From: Micrococcus porci
GTDB taxonomy: Bacteria; Actinomycetota; Actinomycetes; Actinomycetales; Micrococcaceae
Reading direction: 5' to 3'
Assembly (NCBI RefSeq): GCF_020097155.1
Contig: NZ_CP083691.1
Coordinates: 1,674,001-1,738,000 of the forward strand
Length of the DNA: 64,000 bases
Below are positions 25,968-35,007 of the stretch, in pieces (position 1 is the stretch's first letter; each line of letters begins with the position of its first letter). The notes under the pieces are model-generated. The model had not been told where the DNA came from. It saw only the letters and a list, made by a program, of their open reading frames with translations, and ran no database searches. The translations under genes were made by a program, and so were the position numbers.

Positions 25968-27032
25968 TCAGGCGTCCGCGACCTCGACGGCGGCGGGGCG
26001 GCCGTCCACCCAGGTCGCCCGCCAGCGGGGCAGGGCGGTCTCGGCGTCGAGGGCGGGCAGCAGCGGCGTCCCGGCGCGGGTGTCCGTGGACCAGGCTGCG
26101 ACCCGGCCGTCCGGGGACTGCACGGCCACCGCGTCCGCCTCCCAGACGGCGAACGTCGCGGGCGCGGACACCGTCAGCCGCGGTGCGGCCTGGACCGTGG
26201 CGCCGGGCGCGTCCGGCAGCACCCGCAGGGGTGTGCGGGTGGCGGCGGTGAACGCCGAGCGGGCGGAGATGCGCTCCGCCTCGTCCGGGTGGGACAGCGC
26301 GGCGCGCACGGCGGCCCAGGGCCCGGCCTCGCCCGCCGTGGACAGGCACACCGGCACGCCCTCGGCGAGGAGCGTGCCCAGCGGGGCGCGGAGCAGGCCG
26401 TCCGCCTCGGGGCCGACCGTCACGGAGGCGGAGATCGCGGCGAGGAGGGCGCGGTCCTCCGCGGTGATCGGGGCCGTGAGGACCACCCGGTGCCGCACGC
26501 GGCCCAGGGCGGGGGCGCCGAGCTCCTCCGCCGCGGAACGGAGCGCGGCCAGAGCGGCGGCCTGGCCCTCGGAGGGGTCGCCGCCCGCTGGGGGGACGAG
26601 GTGGACCTGCTCGCCGGCGCGGGTGGAGGCGACGACGAGCGCGGCCAGGGCTTCGCCCTCGGCCGGCAGCCACACGCCGGCCGCCTCCGCGTCCACCGTG
26701 TCCGCGGCGCGGTAGACGACGGTCTGCAGCGCCGGATCCGCGGCGGCCTGGAGAGCCTGTGCGGTTTGACCGGGCTCGGCGAGGACGGTCACGATCGCGA
26801 CGCCGTGTCGCAGTGCCTGCGCGGGGTCGACGGAGGGCCCGCCGGGCTCGACGAACGCCGGGGCCAGGACGGCGCCGGCGAGGTCGACGCGGGGGACATC
26901 GGGGTCCGCGACGCGGTCGGCCGAGGAGTCGTCCCCGAGCCAGGCCACCACGCCGTCGGAGACGAGCGCGGCGGTGGCGTACGGATCGGAGGCGGAGTGG
27001 ACGATGCCGTTGAGGAACAGGGTGGAGCTCAC
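25968..27032 (-). CDS. Amidohydrolase-like protein lacking metal-binding residues
   Basis: The 354-residue protein has the N-terminal beta-sandwich pattern of the amidohydrolase superfamily (LFLNGIVHSASDPYATA, then VDLAGAVLAPAFVEPG) and a matching C-terminal strand set (WEADAVAVQSPDGRVAAWSTD). The expected metal motif HxH after PAF(V/I) is replaced by EPGGPSVDP. No later zinc-ligand histidine pair is evident. It is therefore probably catalytically inactive in the usual sense, or a divergent family. It overlaps the helicase gene upstream by 4 bases (ATGA), so it is translationally coupled to helY. The function is unknown. Confidence 0.7.
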   Translation of the reverse strand: MSSTLFLNGIVHSASDPYATAALVSDGVVAWLGDDSSADRVADPDVPRVDLAGAVLAPAFVEPGGPSVDPAQALRHGVAIVTVLAEPGQTAQALQAAADPALQTVVYRAADTVDAEAAGVWLPAEGEALAALVVASTRAGEQVHLVPPAGGDPSEGQAAALAALRSAAEELGAPALGRVRHRVVLTAPITAEDRALLAAISASVTVGPEADGLLRAPLGTLLAEGVPVCLSTAGEAGPWAAVRAALSHPDEAERISARSAFTAATRTPLRVLPDAPGATVQAAPRLTVSAPATFAVWEADAVAVQSPDGRVAAWSTDTRAGTPLLPALDAETALPRWRATWVDGRPAAVEVADA

Positions 27033-30000
27033 CGATCCACCCTATCCGGCTCCTCCCCCTCCACGCCGTCCGCACCCGCGGCGGCGGCCGGCAGGGACGC
27101 CGCGACGACGCCGCGGCCCACGAGATCGGCGGCCTTGCGGCAGGCACGGGTGCGCCGGGCGTCGCCGGGCACCTGGGCGATCTGGCCGAGGACGTCGATG
27201 ACCTGCCGGGCCCACCGCACGAAGTCGCCCGGGGCGAGGTCCGCCCCATGCAGGGAGTCCCGCAGGGAGGCGCCCCGCACCCAGCGATGCAGGGGCGCCA
27301 CGAGCCCGGGGTCGGTGGGAGGCGTGGGCTCCAGGCGCGCGGCCGTCTCGTCTTCGCGGAGCCCGCCTTCGATCCGGTCCACGGCCTCCGCCAGGGCCTG
27401 CAGTCGCGCGGTGGGCATGGCCACCGGCAGGCCCTGCGTGTCGCCCTTGCCCTGGTAGACGAGCAGGGCGGCAACGCAGGCCCACTCCTCCGGCGTCAGG
27501 GATCGGGTGCTGGGGTCGTGGAGCACCAGCGAGGTGAGCAGGTCCCGCTCGCCGTAGATCCGGCGCAGGGTCTGGCCCCGCTCCGTCAGCGCGCGGGACG
27601 GGGCGTCCGGGTCGTCCCCGACGTAGCCCAGCCGACCGAGGAGCTCGACGACGCGGTCGAACGTGCGGGCGATGGTGTTGGTCCGTCCGGCGATGCGCTC
27701 CCGCAGCAGCGAGACCTCGCGCCGCATGTCCCACCACCGCTCGCCCCAGCGTGCGTGGTCCTCGCGGTCCGGGCAGGCGTGGCACGGGTGAGCCTGCAGG
27801 GCACGGCGCAGCTCCTCCAGGCGCGGGGAGGCGACCTCCTCGCGCAGCCGGAAGCCGGTGCCCCGGCGCGTCCCGCCCGTCGGGGGGCGATGGGCCCGCA
27901 CGGCCTCCCGCATGGCGGCGGCCACGTCCTTGCGCTGCGAGGGGGTCTTGACCTGGACGGTCTGGGGCAGCGCGGCGCCGGCCACGGGCTCGACGGGGTC
28001 CACCAGGTCCTCCACGGCGACCTTGCGCAGCTGGGCCTTGTCCGTCACCACGGCGACCCGGGGGTTCTGCGGATTGCCCGCGGCCGCGACGACGACCACA
28101 CGGCCGAGCGCCCGCCCGTCGTGGAGCTCGACGACGTCGCCGACCGCCAGGTCCGCGAGGGACTCCTTGACGGCCCGCAGGTGCTCCCGGCGGCGGCCGC
28201 GGGAGCCGGACTTCTCCGCGGCGGCCAGCTCCTTGCGGAGGGAGAGGTACTCGGCGAAGTCCCCGCGGTCGCAGGCCATGGCGTCGGCGTACTTCTCCAG
28301 GCTGGACTGCTTGGCCCGCACCTCTCGGGCCAGGCCGACGACGGACCGGTCCGCCTGGAACTGCGCGAACGAGGACTCGAGGATCCCCCGTGCGCGCTCC
28401 GCTCCGACCTGCGCGAGCAGGTTCACCGACATGTTGTACGTGGGGCGGAAGGACGAGCGCAGCGGATACGTGCGGCGCGAGGCCAGGGCGGCCACGGCGG
28501 ACGGGTCCAGCCCCGGACGCCAGAGCACCACGGCGTGGCCCTCGACGTCGATGCCGCGGCGGCCGGCGCGGCCCGTCAGCTGGGTGTACTCCCCCGGCGT
28601 CACGTCCACGTGGGACTCGCCGTTGAACTTCACCAGCTTCTCCAGCACCACGGAGCGTGCGGGCATGTTCACGCCGAGCGCGAGGGTCTCCGTGGCGAAG
28701 ACCGCCTTGAGGGCCCCGGCGGCGAAGAGGTCCTCGACGGCCTCCTTGAACGGCGGGAGCATGCCGGCGTGGTGGGCGGCGAACCCACGGGACAGGCCGT
28801 CACGCCAGGCCCAGAACCCCAGGATCTCGAGGTCCTCCGGAGGGAGCGCCGCCGCAGCCTGTTCGACGCGCTCGGCGATCAGCGCCTTCTCCCGGCGGTC
28901 GGTGAGGTCGAGTCCCGCCCGGAGGCACTGTTCGACCGCGCCGTCGCAGCCGGCGCGGGAGAAGATGAAGGTGATGCAGGGCAGCAGGCCCTCGCGGTCC
29001 AGGGCGCGGATCATCTCCGGCCGGGACGTGGACAGCCCCAGCGCGCGCCGCTCCCCGTCCCCCGGGGAGGCGTCGGCGCGGTGCGGGCGCTCGCGGTCCC
29101 ACCCCGACGACGCACCCTCCCGTCCTCCACGCGGGCCCCCCTTCCCGCGACCTCGTCCGGCACCGCGGCCGCCGGGCCCGCCGCGCCCCCGTCCGCGGTG
29201 GCCGGTCCTGCCCCAGTCGGGGCGCTCGACGCGGCGGGAGGCCTCCTGGGCCATCCGCTGCAGCTCGGGGTTGAGCAGGGGCGTGCCGTCGGCGTCCGCC
29301 GCGGCCTCGAAGGCCACGTCCTCGGCGAACAGGTCGTAGAGCCGGCCACCGGCCATGACGTGCTGCCACAGCGGCACGGGCCGGTGCTCGGAGACGACCA
29401 CCGTGGTGGCCCCGCGCACCGTGTCCAGCCAGGCGCCGAACTCCTCCGCGTTGGACACCGTGGCGGAGAGGGAGATCAGCTGCACGTGCTCGGGCAGGTG
29501 GATGATCACCTCCTCCCACACCGGTCCGCGGAACCGGTCGGCGAGGTAGTGGACCTCGTCCATCACCACGAACCCGAGGTCGGTGAGGGCCTCGGAGTCC
29601 GCGTAGAGCATGTTGCGGAGCACCTCGGTGGTCATCACCAACACGGGGGCGTCTGGGTTCACGGACGTGTCGCCCGTGAGCAGGCCGACCCGGTCGGCGC
29701 CGTGCACGGCCGCGAGGTCCGCGTACTTCTGGTTGGAGAGCGCCTTGATCGGCGTCGTGTAGAAGGCCTTGCGACCGCGGGCCAGCCCCAGGTGGACCGC
29801 GAACTCCCCCACGACGGTCTTGCCCGCACCCGTGGGCGCGGCCACGAGGACACCGTGCCCGGCCTCCACCTCGCGGCAGGCCTCCAGCTGGAACTCGTCC
29901 AGGGGGAAGCCCAGCCGGGCGGCGAACCGGCTCAGCTCGGTGCCGGGGCGGGAGGCCGACGCGCGGGAGCGGGCGAAGCGCTCGGCGGGCGAGAGCGCGG

Positions 30001-30040
30001 GCTCCTCGGGCGGCAGGTCGTGATGCGTGTGCGGGGCCAT
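27029..30040 (-). CDS. helY: DEAD/DEAH-box RNA helicase of the Ski2-like family (HelY)
   Basis: The 1003-residue superfamily 2 helicase has a Walker A motif (APTGAGKT near residue 70), TTPIKALSNQK, DEVH in VVMDEVHYLADR, SAT in SLSATVSN, and the C-terminal motif QLTGRAGRRGID. Mtr4/Ski2-like and DSHCT-type C-terminal domains follow. A Gly/Arg-rich insertion of about 50 residues lies between the two RecA domains, near residues 275-330. The gene is in the position of M. tuberculosis Rv2092c (helY), just downstream of tatC. A terminator separates it from the tat genes, so it probably has its own promoter. Confidence 0.9.
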   Translation of the reverse strand: MAPHTHHDLPPEEPALSPAERFARSRASASRPGTELSRFAARLGFPLDEFQLEACREVEAGHGVLVAAPTGAGKTVVGEFAVHLGLARGRKAFYTTPIKALSNQKYADLAAVHGADRVGLLTGDTSVNPDAPVLVMTTEVLRNMLYADSEALTDLGFVVMDEVHYLADRFRGPVWEEVIIHLPEHVQLISLSATVSNAEEFGAWLDTVRGATTVVVSEHRPVPLWQHVMAGGRLYDLFAEDVAFEAAADADGTPLLNPELQRMAQEASRRVERPDWGRTGHRGRGRGGPGGRGAGRGRGKGGPRGGREGASSGWDRERPHRADASPGDGERRALGLSTSRPEMIRALDREGLLPCITFIFSRAGCDGAVEQCLRAGLDLTDRREKALIAERVEQAAAALPPEDLEILGFWAWRDGLSRGFAAHHAGMLPPFKEAVEDLFAAGALKAVFATETLALGVNMPARSVVLEKLVKFNGESHVDVTPGEYTQLTGRAGRRGIDVEGHAVVLWRPGLDPSAVAALASRRTYPLRSSFRPTYNMSVNLLAQVGAERARGILESSFAQFQADRSVVGLAREVRAKQSSLEKYADAMACDRGDFAEYLSLRKELAAAEKSGSRGRRREHLRAVKESLADLAVGDVVELHDGRALGRVVVVAAAGNPQNPRVAVVTDKAQLRKVAVEDLVDPVEPVAGAALPQTVQVKTPSQRKDVAAAMREAVRAHRPPTGGTRRGTGFRLREEVASPRLEELRRALQAHPCHACPDREDHARWGERWWDMRREVSLLRERIAGRTNTIARTFDRVVELLGRLGYVGDDPDAPSRALTERGQTLRRIYGERDLLTSLVLHDPSTRSLTPEEWACVAALLVYQGKGDTQGLPVAMPTARLQALAEAVDRIEGGLREDETAARLEPTPPTDPGLVAPLHRWVRGASLRDSLHGADLAPGDFVRWARQVIDVLGQIAQVPGDARRTRACRKAADLVGRGVVAASLPAAAAGADGVEGEEPDRVDR

Positions 30041-30088
30041 GCGGTCAGCCTACGGTCCGAGCCGGACGCCGTTGCGCCCGTGGGACGC

Positions 30089-30123
30089 CGCAGGCCCCGT
30101 CCCGGGCGGGGACGGGGCCTGCG
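30089..30123 (-). terminator. Terminator after tatC
   Basis: Arms 30089-30103 and 30109-30123 pair perfectly over 15 bp with a 5-base loop. It lies 17 bases past the tatC stop and before helY on the minus strand. Confidence 0.85.
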
Positions 30124-30140
30124 TGGGGAGGCGCGCGACG

Positions 30141-31004
30141 TCAGAGCTCGTCGAGCGAGCGCGGTCCTGCCGCGATCTCCGCCTCCAGGTCCTCGGCCGT
30201 GTCACGGCTCCTCCGGGCCCGACGGCGGTCGTTCAGCCAGCAGACGAGGATCGAGATGCCGAACAGCAGCAGCAGCGGCCCGGCCAGGTAGAACATCGAG
30301 ATGACGTCGGAGCCGGGGGCGGCCATGGCGGCGATCAGCGCCACGAGGAACACGACGATCCGCCAGTGCTTCAGGATCGTCGTCGCCGGGAGCACGCCGA
30401 GCAGGTTGAGGCCCACCAGGAACACGGGGAGCACCATGGACACCCCGAACACCAGGAACAGGGTGATGGAGAAGGTGAGGAAGTTGGACGCCGTCGGCAG
30501 GGCCGCGGTGCCGTCGAAGGTGAAGCCGATGAAGAACTGCACCGCCTGAGGGTGGACGAGCCACGCGAGGTACAGGCCCGCGAGGAACAGCGGGATGGCG
30601 GTGCCGAGGAATCCCACGGCGTACTTCTTCTCGCTCTTCGTCAGGCCTGGCACCACGAACGCCCAGGCCTGGTAGAGCCAGACCGGGCTGGACACCACGA
30701 TGCCGATGAACAGCGCGACCTTGAGCATCATGTCGAACGGCGAGCTCACGGTGTCGAACGCCAGGGCGGCGTTCACCCCGCGCTCACGCGCCTCCACCAT
30801 GGGGCGGGTGAGCACCTCCATGACCGGCTTGTACAGCGCGAAACCCGCCACCGCGCCCAGCACGACGGCCAGGACCGACTTGATGAGCCGGTCGCGGAGC
30901 TCCTTGAGGTGCTCGCGCAGCGGCATCTCGCCGTTCGGGTTCTTCGGCTTGCGGCCCTTGCGGCGCCCTCGGGCGCCGGCGGCCTCCTCGTCGACCGAGG
31001 TCAC
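30141..31004 (-). CDS. tatC: Sec-independent protein translocase TatC
   Basis: The 287-residue integral membrane protein is the signal-peptide receptor of the twin-arginine translocase, which exports folded proteins. It has a basic N-terminus, the conserved cytoplasmic motif MPLREHLKELRDRL, and six transmembrane helices. The periplasm-facing segment after helix 1 and the conserved SSPVWLYQAWAFVVPGL-type loop are present. The C-terminal tail is polar. It starts 7 bases after the tatA stop, so the two are co-transcribed. The likely cargo in this window includes the Rieske protein QcrA. Confidence 0.95.
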   Translation of the reverse strand: MTSVDEEAAGARGRRKGRKPKNPNGEMPLREHLKELRDRLIKSVLAVVLGAVAGFALYKPVMEVLTRPMVEARERGVNAALAFDTVSSPFDMMLKVALFIGIVVSSPVWLYQAWAFVVPGLTKSEKKYAVGFLGTAIPLFLAGLYLAWLVHPQAVQFFIGFTFDGTAALPTASNFLTFSITLFLVFGVSMVLPVFLVGLNLLGVLPATTILKHWRIVVFLVALIAAMAAPGSDVISMFYLAGPLLLLFGISILVCWLNDRRRARRSRDTAEDLEAEIAAGPRSLDEL

Positions 31005-31011
31005 CGGTCGC

Positions 31012-31278
31012 TCAGCGGTCGTCGCGCACGTCGCGGTCCACCACGCGGCCCTCGACGGGCTCGGCGGCGGTGGAGCCGGCGCCCTGGGAAGGGGCGTCCG
31101 CCGTGGCGGCGCCCTCCGCCTTCTTGGTGGTGTTCTCCTCCTTCATCTGCTTGACCTCGGAGGAGAAGATGCGCATGGACTGCCCCAGGTTGCGGGCCAG
31201 GGCCGGCAACTTGGGGGCCGCGAACAGCAGCAGCACGACGATGATCAGGACGATCAGGTGGGTCGGGGTGAACCGCAT
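31012..31278 (-). CDS. tatA: Sec-independent protein translocase TatA
   Basis: The 88-residue protein has the TatA layout. A short N-terminal transmembrane helix (LIVLIIVVLLLFAAPKLP) leads into the conserved hinge and an amphipathic helix (LARNLGQSMRIFSSEVKQM). A polar, disordered tail follows. TatA forms the pore-like oligomer of the twin-arginine translocase. ATG 31278 has an AAAGGA signal upstream. The gene sits 32 bases after pafBC and directly before tatC, the same order as in mycobacteria. Confidence 0.93.
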   Translation of the reverse strand: MRFTPTHLIVLIIVVLLLFAAPKLPALARNLGQSMRIFSSEVKQMKEENTTKKAEGAATADAPSQGAGSTAAEPVEGRVVDRDVRDDR

Positions 31279-31310
31279 GGGCGGAGTCCTTTCGACGGGT
31301 GAACTGGTTC

Positions 31311-33392
31311 CTAGGCTACCGCGCCCGCGGCCCGGCGGGCCGCGGCCTCGAGGCGCCCGCGCACGGCCCCGCGCAGGGCGGCCGGGGCCAGGATCTCGAC
31401 CCGCCCGCCGTGCCGCGCGGCCAGGCCCACGGCAGCGTCGTCGTCGGCGAGGAGAACCCGGGTGAGGCGGTCTCCGGAGTCCAGGGTGGCGGCCGCGGCG
31501 GGGGCGTAGGCGTCGGCGGCGTCCCGCACCTCGTGGGCCCAGCGGACGACGGCCTCGACGCCGTCACCGGCAGGGCGCGGGTCCCACGCCGGGACTCGTC
31601 GTGCCCGGAAGGTCTCCCCCGTGCGGTGCAGCGCGCCGATCCGGTCGACGCGGAACACCCGCGGCCCGCCCGCCCGCCGGCACCAGGCCTGCAGGTACAG
31701 GCGCGTGCGGTCCTGGACGACGGCCAGCGGCTCGACGTCCCGCTCCGTGACGGCGTCGGAGCGCACCCCGTGGTAGCGCAGGTGCACCACGGCGCGCTCG
31801 GCGACGGCGTCCAGCAGGGTGCGCACCGTGTCCGGGTCGGCCACCACGTCCCAGTGGGCGACGACGGCGCCGGGCTCCTTCCCCGTCCCGTCGCGGGGGG
31901 CTTCGGCGTCCGCGGAGCCCGCGTGCGACTGTCCGGCGTCGGCGAGGGAGGCTCGGATGCGCCGCTGCGCCGAGCGCGCGGCCTCCCGGTCCTCGGGGGT
32001 CAGCACGGTCATCTCGGCCACGGTCTGCAGGGCGGCCACCAGGGCGTGGGCCTCGGGCAGGGTCAACCGGACGGGGCCGGCCAGCTCGGAGGACTGGTGG
32101 ACGCGCACCCGTCCGCCCTCGTCCTCCACGTCGAACTGGAACCCGGGGAACTCCCGCTCGGGCATCCCGCAGTAGCGCAGGACCTCCAGGTCGGCGTCCA
32201 GCTCGCGGGCGGTCACGCCCAGGCGCTCCTGCAGCTCGTCCCGGCCGATGCCCTCGGCGCGGTTGGCGAGCCCCACGATGTCCAGCAGGCGGCCGACCAG
32301 GTCCTCGCTCGAGGCCCGGGAGCGCCGCCGGGTGGGCGCCGTCAGCGGGACGTCGCGCCAGGCGGGGTCCGGGTCCCCGGCGTGGACCGCCGCGGCGGCC
32401 GCCAGATCGGCGGCCAGGGCCCGCCCGGCGGCCGCCTCGACCGTGGAGAAGAGGACCTGGCCCACGGCCACCGCCGCCTCGGCCACGGCGCCGTCCTCGC
32501 TCGGGCCGGAGGGGCACTCCCAGAGCTCCCAGTCCGGACCGGGGGCGGGGCCGTCCGCCGCCGTGGCCGGAACCGGGCGGCCTGCCACGCGGAACCCCTG
32601 GCCGCGGCCGGGGGCCAGCCAGACGCGGACCGTCTCCGCCTCGGCGCGGCCGGCCAGGCGGGCGCGCAGCGCGGCGTGGTCGTGGCCCGCGGGCAGGGTG
32701 GGCGCCTCCCCCGCCGGGCTGGCCGCCCCGGCGTCCAGGACCACGGGATCCGACTCCATGCGGGTGAGCCGGAAGGAGCGCTCCGCGGCACGGTCGGCGT
32801 CCCAGCCGGTCAGGTACCAGCGGCCGCGCACCAGGGTGAGGAGCCAGGCCCGCACGGTGCGCTCGGTGAGGGCGCCGGCGGCGTCGCGGTAGGAGAACCG
32901 CACCACGGACTGCTCCGCGGCGGCCTCGCTGAGGGCGGCGACGCGTGGGTCCGTGCGCGGCATGACGGTGCGGAAGCCCTCGAGGGCGTCGTCGCCGCCG
33001 ACCTCGCCGGGGTGGAACAGGACGCCGACGGCGCGGACGACGTCGTCCCGCAGGGGTGAATCCCCCCAGAGGCGCCGGGCGCGCACGAGGGCGCGGCGCT
33101 CGTCCACCGTGAAGTCCACGTCCTGCAGGAGCAGGGCGTCCCGGTCGACGCGGAGGCGCGGGCCGGCCTCGTCGTCGGGGTCGCCGACGGTCTCCAGCGG
33201 GACCCCCACGGCCCGGAGGGCGCGGCGGTCCCGCTGGAAGAGCTTCTCGAACGCGCCGTCCGTGAGCCCCTCGTAGCCGACGACGAGCCGGCGGATCTGC
33301 TCCCGGGTGTAGCCGAGCGGCTCGTGGAGCAGGAGCCACAGCAGGGAGATGATCCGCTCGGCCGGCTCGGCCGTGGACCCGTGTGCGCTCAC
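31311..33392 (-). CDS. pafBC: PafB-PafC fusion, WYL-domain transcriptional regulator
   Basis: The 693-residue protein is two WYL-domain proteins joined in one chain. Each half starts with a winged helix-turn-helix (first near residues 10-65, RIISLLWLLLHEP; second around residues 355-420, VGRLLDIVGLANRAEGIG). Each half then continues into a WYL domain (VVRFSYRDAAG and VVHLRYHGVRSD). In mycobacteria PafB and PafC are separate and act together as the SOS-independent activator of DNA-repair genes. The fusion gives a fixed 1:1 ratio and is known in related Micrococcales. It starts at GTG 33392, 16 bases after the FKBP gene. Confidence 0.9.
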   Translation of the reverse strand: MSAHGSTAEPAERIISLLWLLLHEPLGYTREQIRRLVVGYEGLTDGAFEKLFQRDRRALRAVGVPLETVGDPDDEAGPRLRVDRDALLLQDVDFTVDERRALVRARRLWGDSPLRDDVVRAVGVLFHPGEVGGDDALEGFRTVMPRTDPRVAALSEAAAEQSVVRFSYRDAAGALTERTVRAWLLTLVRGRWYLTGWDADRAAERSFRLTRMESDPVVLDAGAASPAGEAPTLPAGHDHAALRARLAGRAEAETVRVWLAPGRGQGFRVAGRPVPATAADGPAPGPDWELWECPSGPSEDGAVAEAAVAVGQVLFSTVEAAAGRALAADLAAAAAVHAGDPDPAWRDVPLTAPTRRRSRASSEDLVGRLLDIVGLANRAEGIGRDELQERLGVTARELDADLEVLRYCGMPEREFPGFQFDVEDEGGRVRVHQSSELAGPVRLTLPEAHALVAALQTVAEMTVLTPEDREAARSAQRRIRASLADAGQSHAGSADAEAPRDGTGKEPGAVVAHWDVVADPDTVRTLLDAVAERAVVHLRYHGVRSDAVTERDVEPLAVVQDRTRLYLQAWCRRAGGPRVFRVDRIGALHRTGETFRARRVPAWDPRPAGDGVEAVVRWAHEVRDAADAYAPAAAATLDSGDRLTRVLLADDDAAVGLAARHGGRVEILAPAALRGAVRGRLEAAARRAAGAVA

Positions 33393-33408
33393 GACGGACG
33401 CGGGCCGG

Positions 33409-33804
33409 TCAGTCGACCGAGACGAGGTCGCAGACGAAGATGAGGGTCTCGTTCGGACCGATGGCCGAGCCGGCCCCGCGCGCCCCGTAGCCGAGGTGCG
33501 GCGGGATCTCCAGGCGGCGACGTCCGCCGACCTTCATGCCCAGCAGGCCCTGGTCCCAGCCGGCGATGACCTGGCCGATGCCCACGGTGAGGGGCAGCGG
33601 GGTGCCGCGGTTCCACGAGGCGTCGAACTCCTCGCCGGTGGACCAGGCCACGCCCACGTAGTGCACCTGCACGCGGGAGCCCGGCTCCACGGCGGGTCCG
33701 GAGCCCTCGATCAGGTCCTCGACGACGAGCTCGGTGGGCGGGGTGTCGCCGGGGAAGTCGATCTCGGGCTTGGTGCGGTCGTAGTCGCGCTGTCCGAAGG
33801 ACAC
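33409..33804 (-). CDS. FKBP-type peptidyl-prolyl isomerase, cytoplasmic
   Basis: The 131-residue protein is a single FKBP domain that speeds proline isomerisation. Active-site segments are VQVHYVGVAWSTGEEFDAS, QVIAGWDQGLLGMKVGGRR, and IPPHLGYGARG followed by IFVCDLVSV. It has no signal peptide. GTG 33804 is chosen because GAGGAG lies 7 bases upstream and the protein begins at the usual position. The frame is open further upstream but only over the neighbouring gene. It follows the FKBP lipoprotein gene by 38 bases and precedes pafBC. Confidence 0.92.
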   Translation of the reverse strand: MSFGQRDYDRTKPEIDFPGDTPPTELVVEDLIEGSGPAVEPGSRVQVHYVGVAWSTGEEFDASWNRGTPLPLTVGIGQVIAGWDQGLLGMKVGGRRRLEIPPHLGYGARGAGSAIGPNETLIFVCDLVSVD

Positions 33805-33842
33805 GGTGTTCTCCTCTGGTGTGGGGTGGGTGGGTCGGGTGG

Positions 33843-34955
33843 TCAGTTCGAGGGGCTCGCCGAGGACGAGCCGGACGGGGCCGTCGAGCCGGACGGGGCG
33901 GCCGGGGACGACGCCGCGGCGGGCTGAGCCGCGAGGATGTCGACGACGAACAGCAGGTCCTCGTCCTTGCCGATGCTCCCGTCGGGGGTGCCCTCGGCGC
34001 CGTACGCCTTCTCCGAGGGCACGGAGATGAGCACGCGGGAGCCGACCTTCTGGCCCGCCAGTCCCTCCTTCCAGCCGGCGATGACCTGGTCGAGGGAGAA
34101 CGTGGCCGGGGTGCCGCGCTCGTAGGAGGAGTCGAAGGTGGATCCGTCCGACCACGTCACACCCTGGTACTGGACGGCGACGGTGTCGGTGTCCTCCACC
34201 TCGGGGCCCTCGCCCTGGATCAGCGGCTCGACGACGAGCTCCTCCGGCGCCGAGCCGGTGGGCTTCTCGATGCTCGGCCGTCCGGTGGCGGGGTCGACCG
34301 AGACCTTCGGAAGCCGCTCGTCGGCCTGCGGGAGCTGCTCGGCGACGCCCTGCACCCGGAAGACCGCGAGCTGGGCGGGGGCGGCCTCGGTCCCCGACGG
34401 CGCGGAGGCCGAGGAGGACGGAGCCGGGAGGTAGACGGCCACGTCCGAGCCGACGGGCGCGCCGTAGACGGCCTTGTGCACGTAGGGGTTCATGGACGCC
34501 GGGTCCGAGCCCACGGCCACCATCTCCGGCTGCGTGGTGAAGTTCTCGTTGAGGACCTTGCCCGTCGCCGGGTCCAGCAGGGCCGTCGATAGGCGCAGCA
34601 CGTCGCCCGCCTTCGGCGTGGCGCCGGTGCCCTTCGTCAGGGTCTTCACGACGGCCTTGTCCGACTCGATGGCCTTCCCCACCGTCGCGGAGGGGGTGCC
34701 GTCGGCGCCCACCGTGAACGTCAGGCCGTCGAGGGCGGCCGGATCCCCGTATTCGACGGGGGCGGCGGAGGAGGACGTGGCCTCGGATCCCTGCGCCGCG
34801 GCGGAGGACGAGGCGGACGCCGGGGACGACGAGCCGTCCGACGACTCGCCCGCCCCGCAGGCGGTGGCCAGCAGCAGCCCGGCCAGGCTCAGGGACAGGG
34901 CGGTGCGGGGACGGCGGCGGCGCGGGGCGGCCGCGGAGGACGGGGCACGGTTCAT
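33843..34955 (-). CDS. FKBP-type peptidyl-prolyl isomerase lipoprotein
   Basis: The 370-residue protein is exported. It has an Arg-rich signal peptide with lipobox LLATAC, then a Ser/Ala-rich linker. The C-terminal FKBP domain (about residues 235-340) shows VAVQYQGVTWSDGSTFDSS and QVIAGWKEGLAGQKVGSRV. A first, degenerate FKBP-like domain seems to lie at about residues 95-210. It lacks most active-site aromatic residues. The C-terminus ends in a Ser/Pro/Ala-rich tail. Its likely role is folding of secreted proteins at the outer face of the membrane. It lies between pafA and the cytoplasmic FKBP gene. ATG 34955 gives the expected signal peptide. Confidence 0.9.
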   Translation of the reverse strand: MNRAPSSAAAPRRRRPRTALSLSLAGLLLATACGAGESSDGSSSPASASSSAAAQGSEATSSSAAPVEYGDPAALDGLTFTVGADGTPSATVGKAIESDKAVVKTLTKGTGATPKAGDVLRLSTALLDPATGKVLNENFTTQPEMVAVGSDPASMNPYVHKAVYGAPVGSDVAVYLPAPSSSASAPSGTEAAPAQLAVFRVQGVAEQLPQADERLPKVSVDPATGRPSIEKPTGSAPEELVVEPLIQGEGPEVEDTDTVAVQYQGVTWSDGSTFDSSYERGTPATFSLDQVIAGWKEGLAGQKVGSRVLISVPSEKAYGAEGTPDGSIGKDEDLLFVVDILAAQPAAASSPAAPSGSTAPSGSSSASPSN

Positions 34956-35007
34956 GCGCCCCACCCTAGCGGCGCACCCTGGACGTGCGCCCGGCCGACG
35001 CGCCCGC

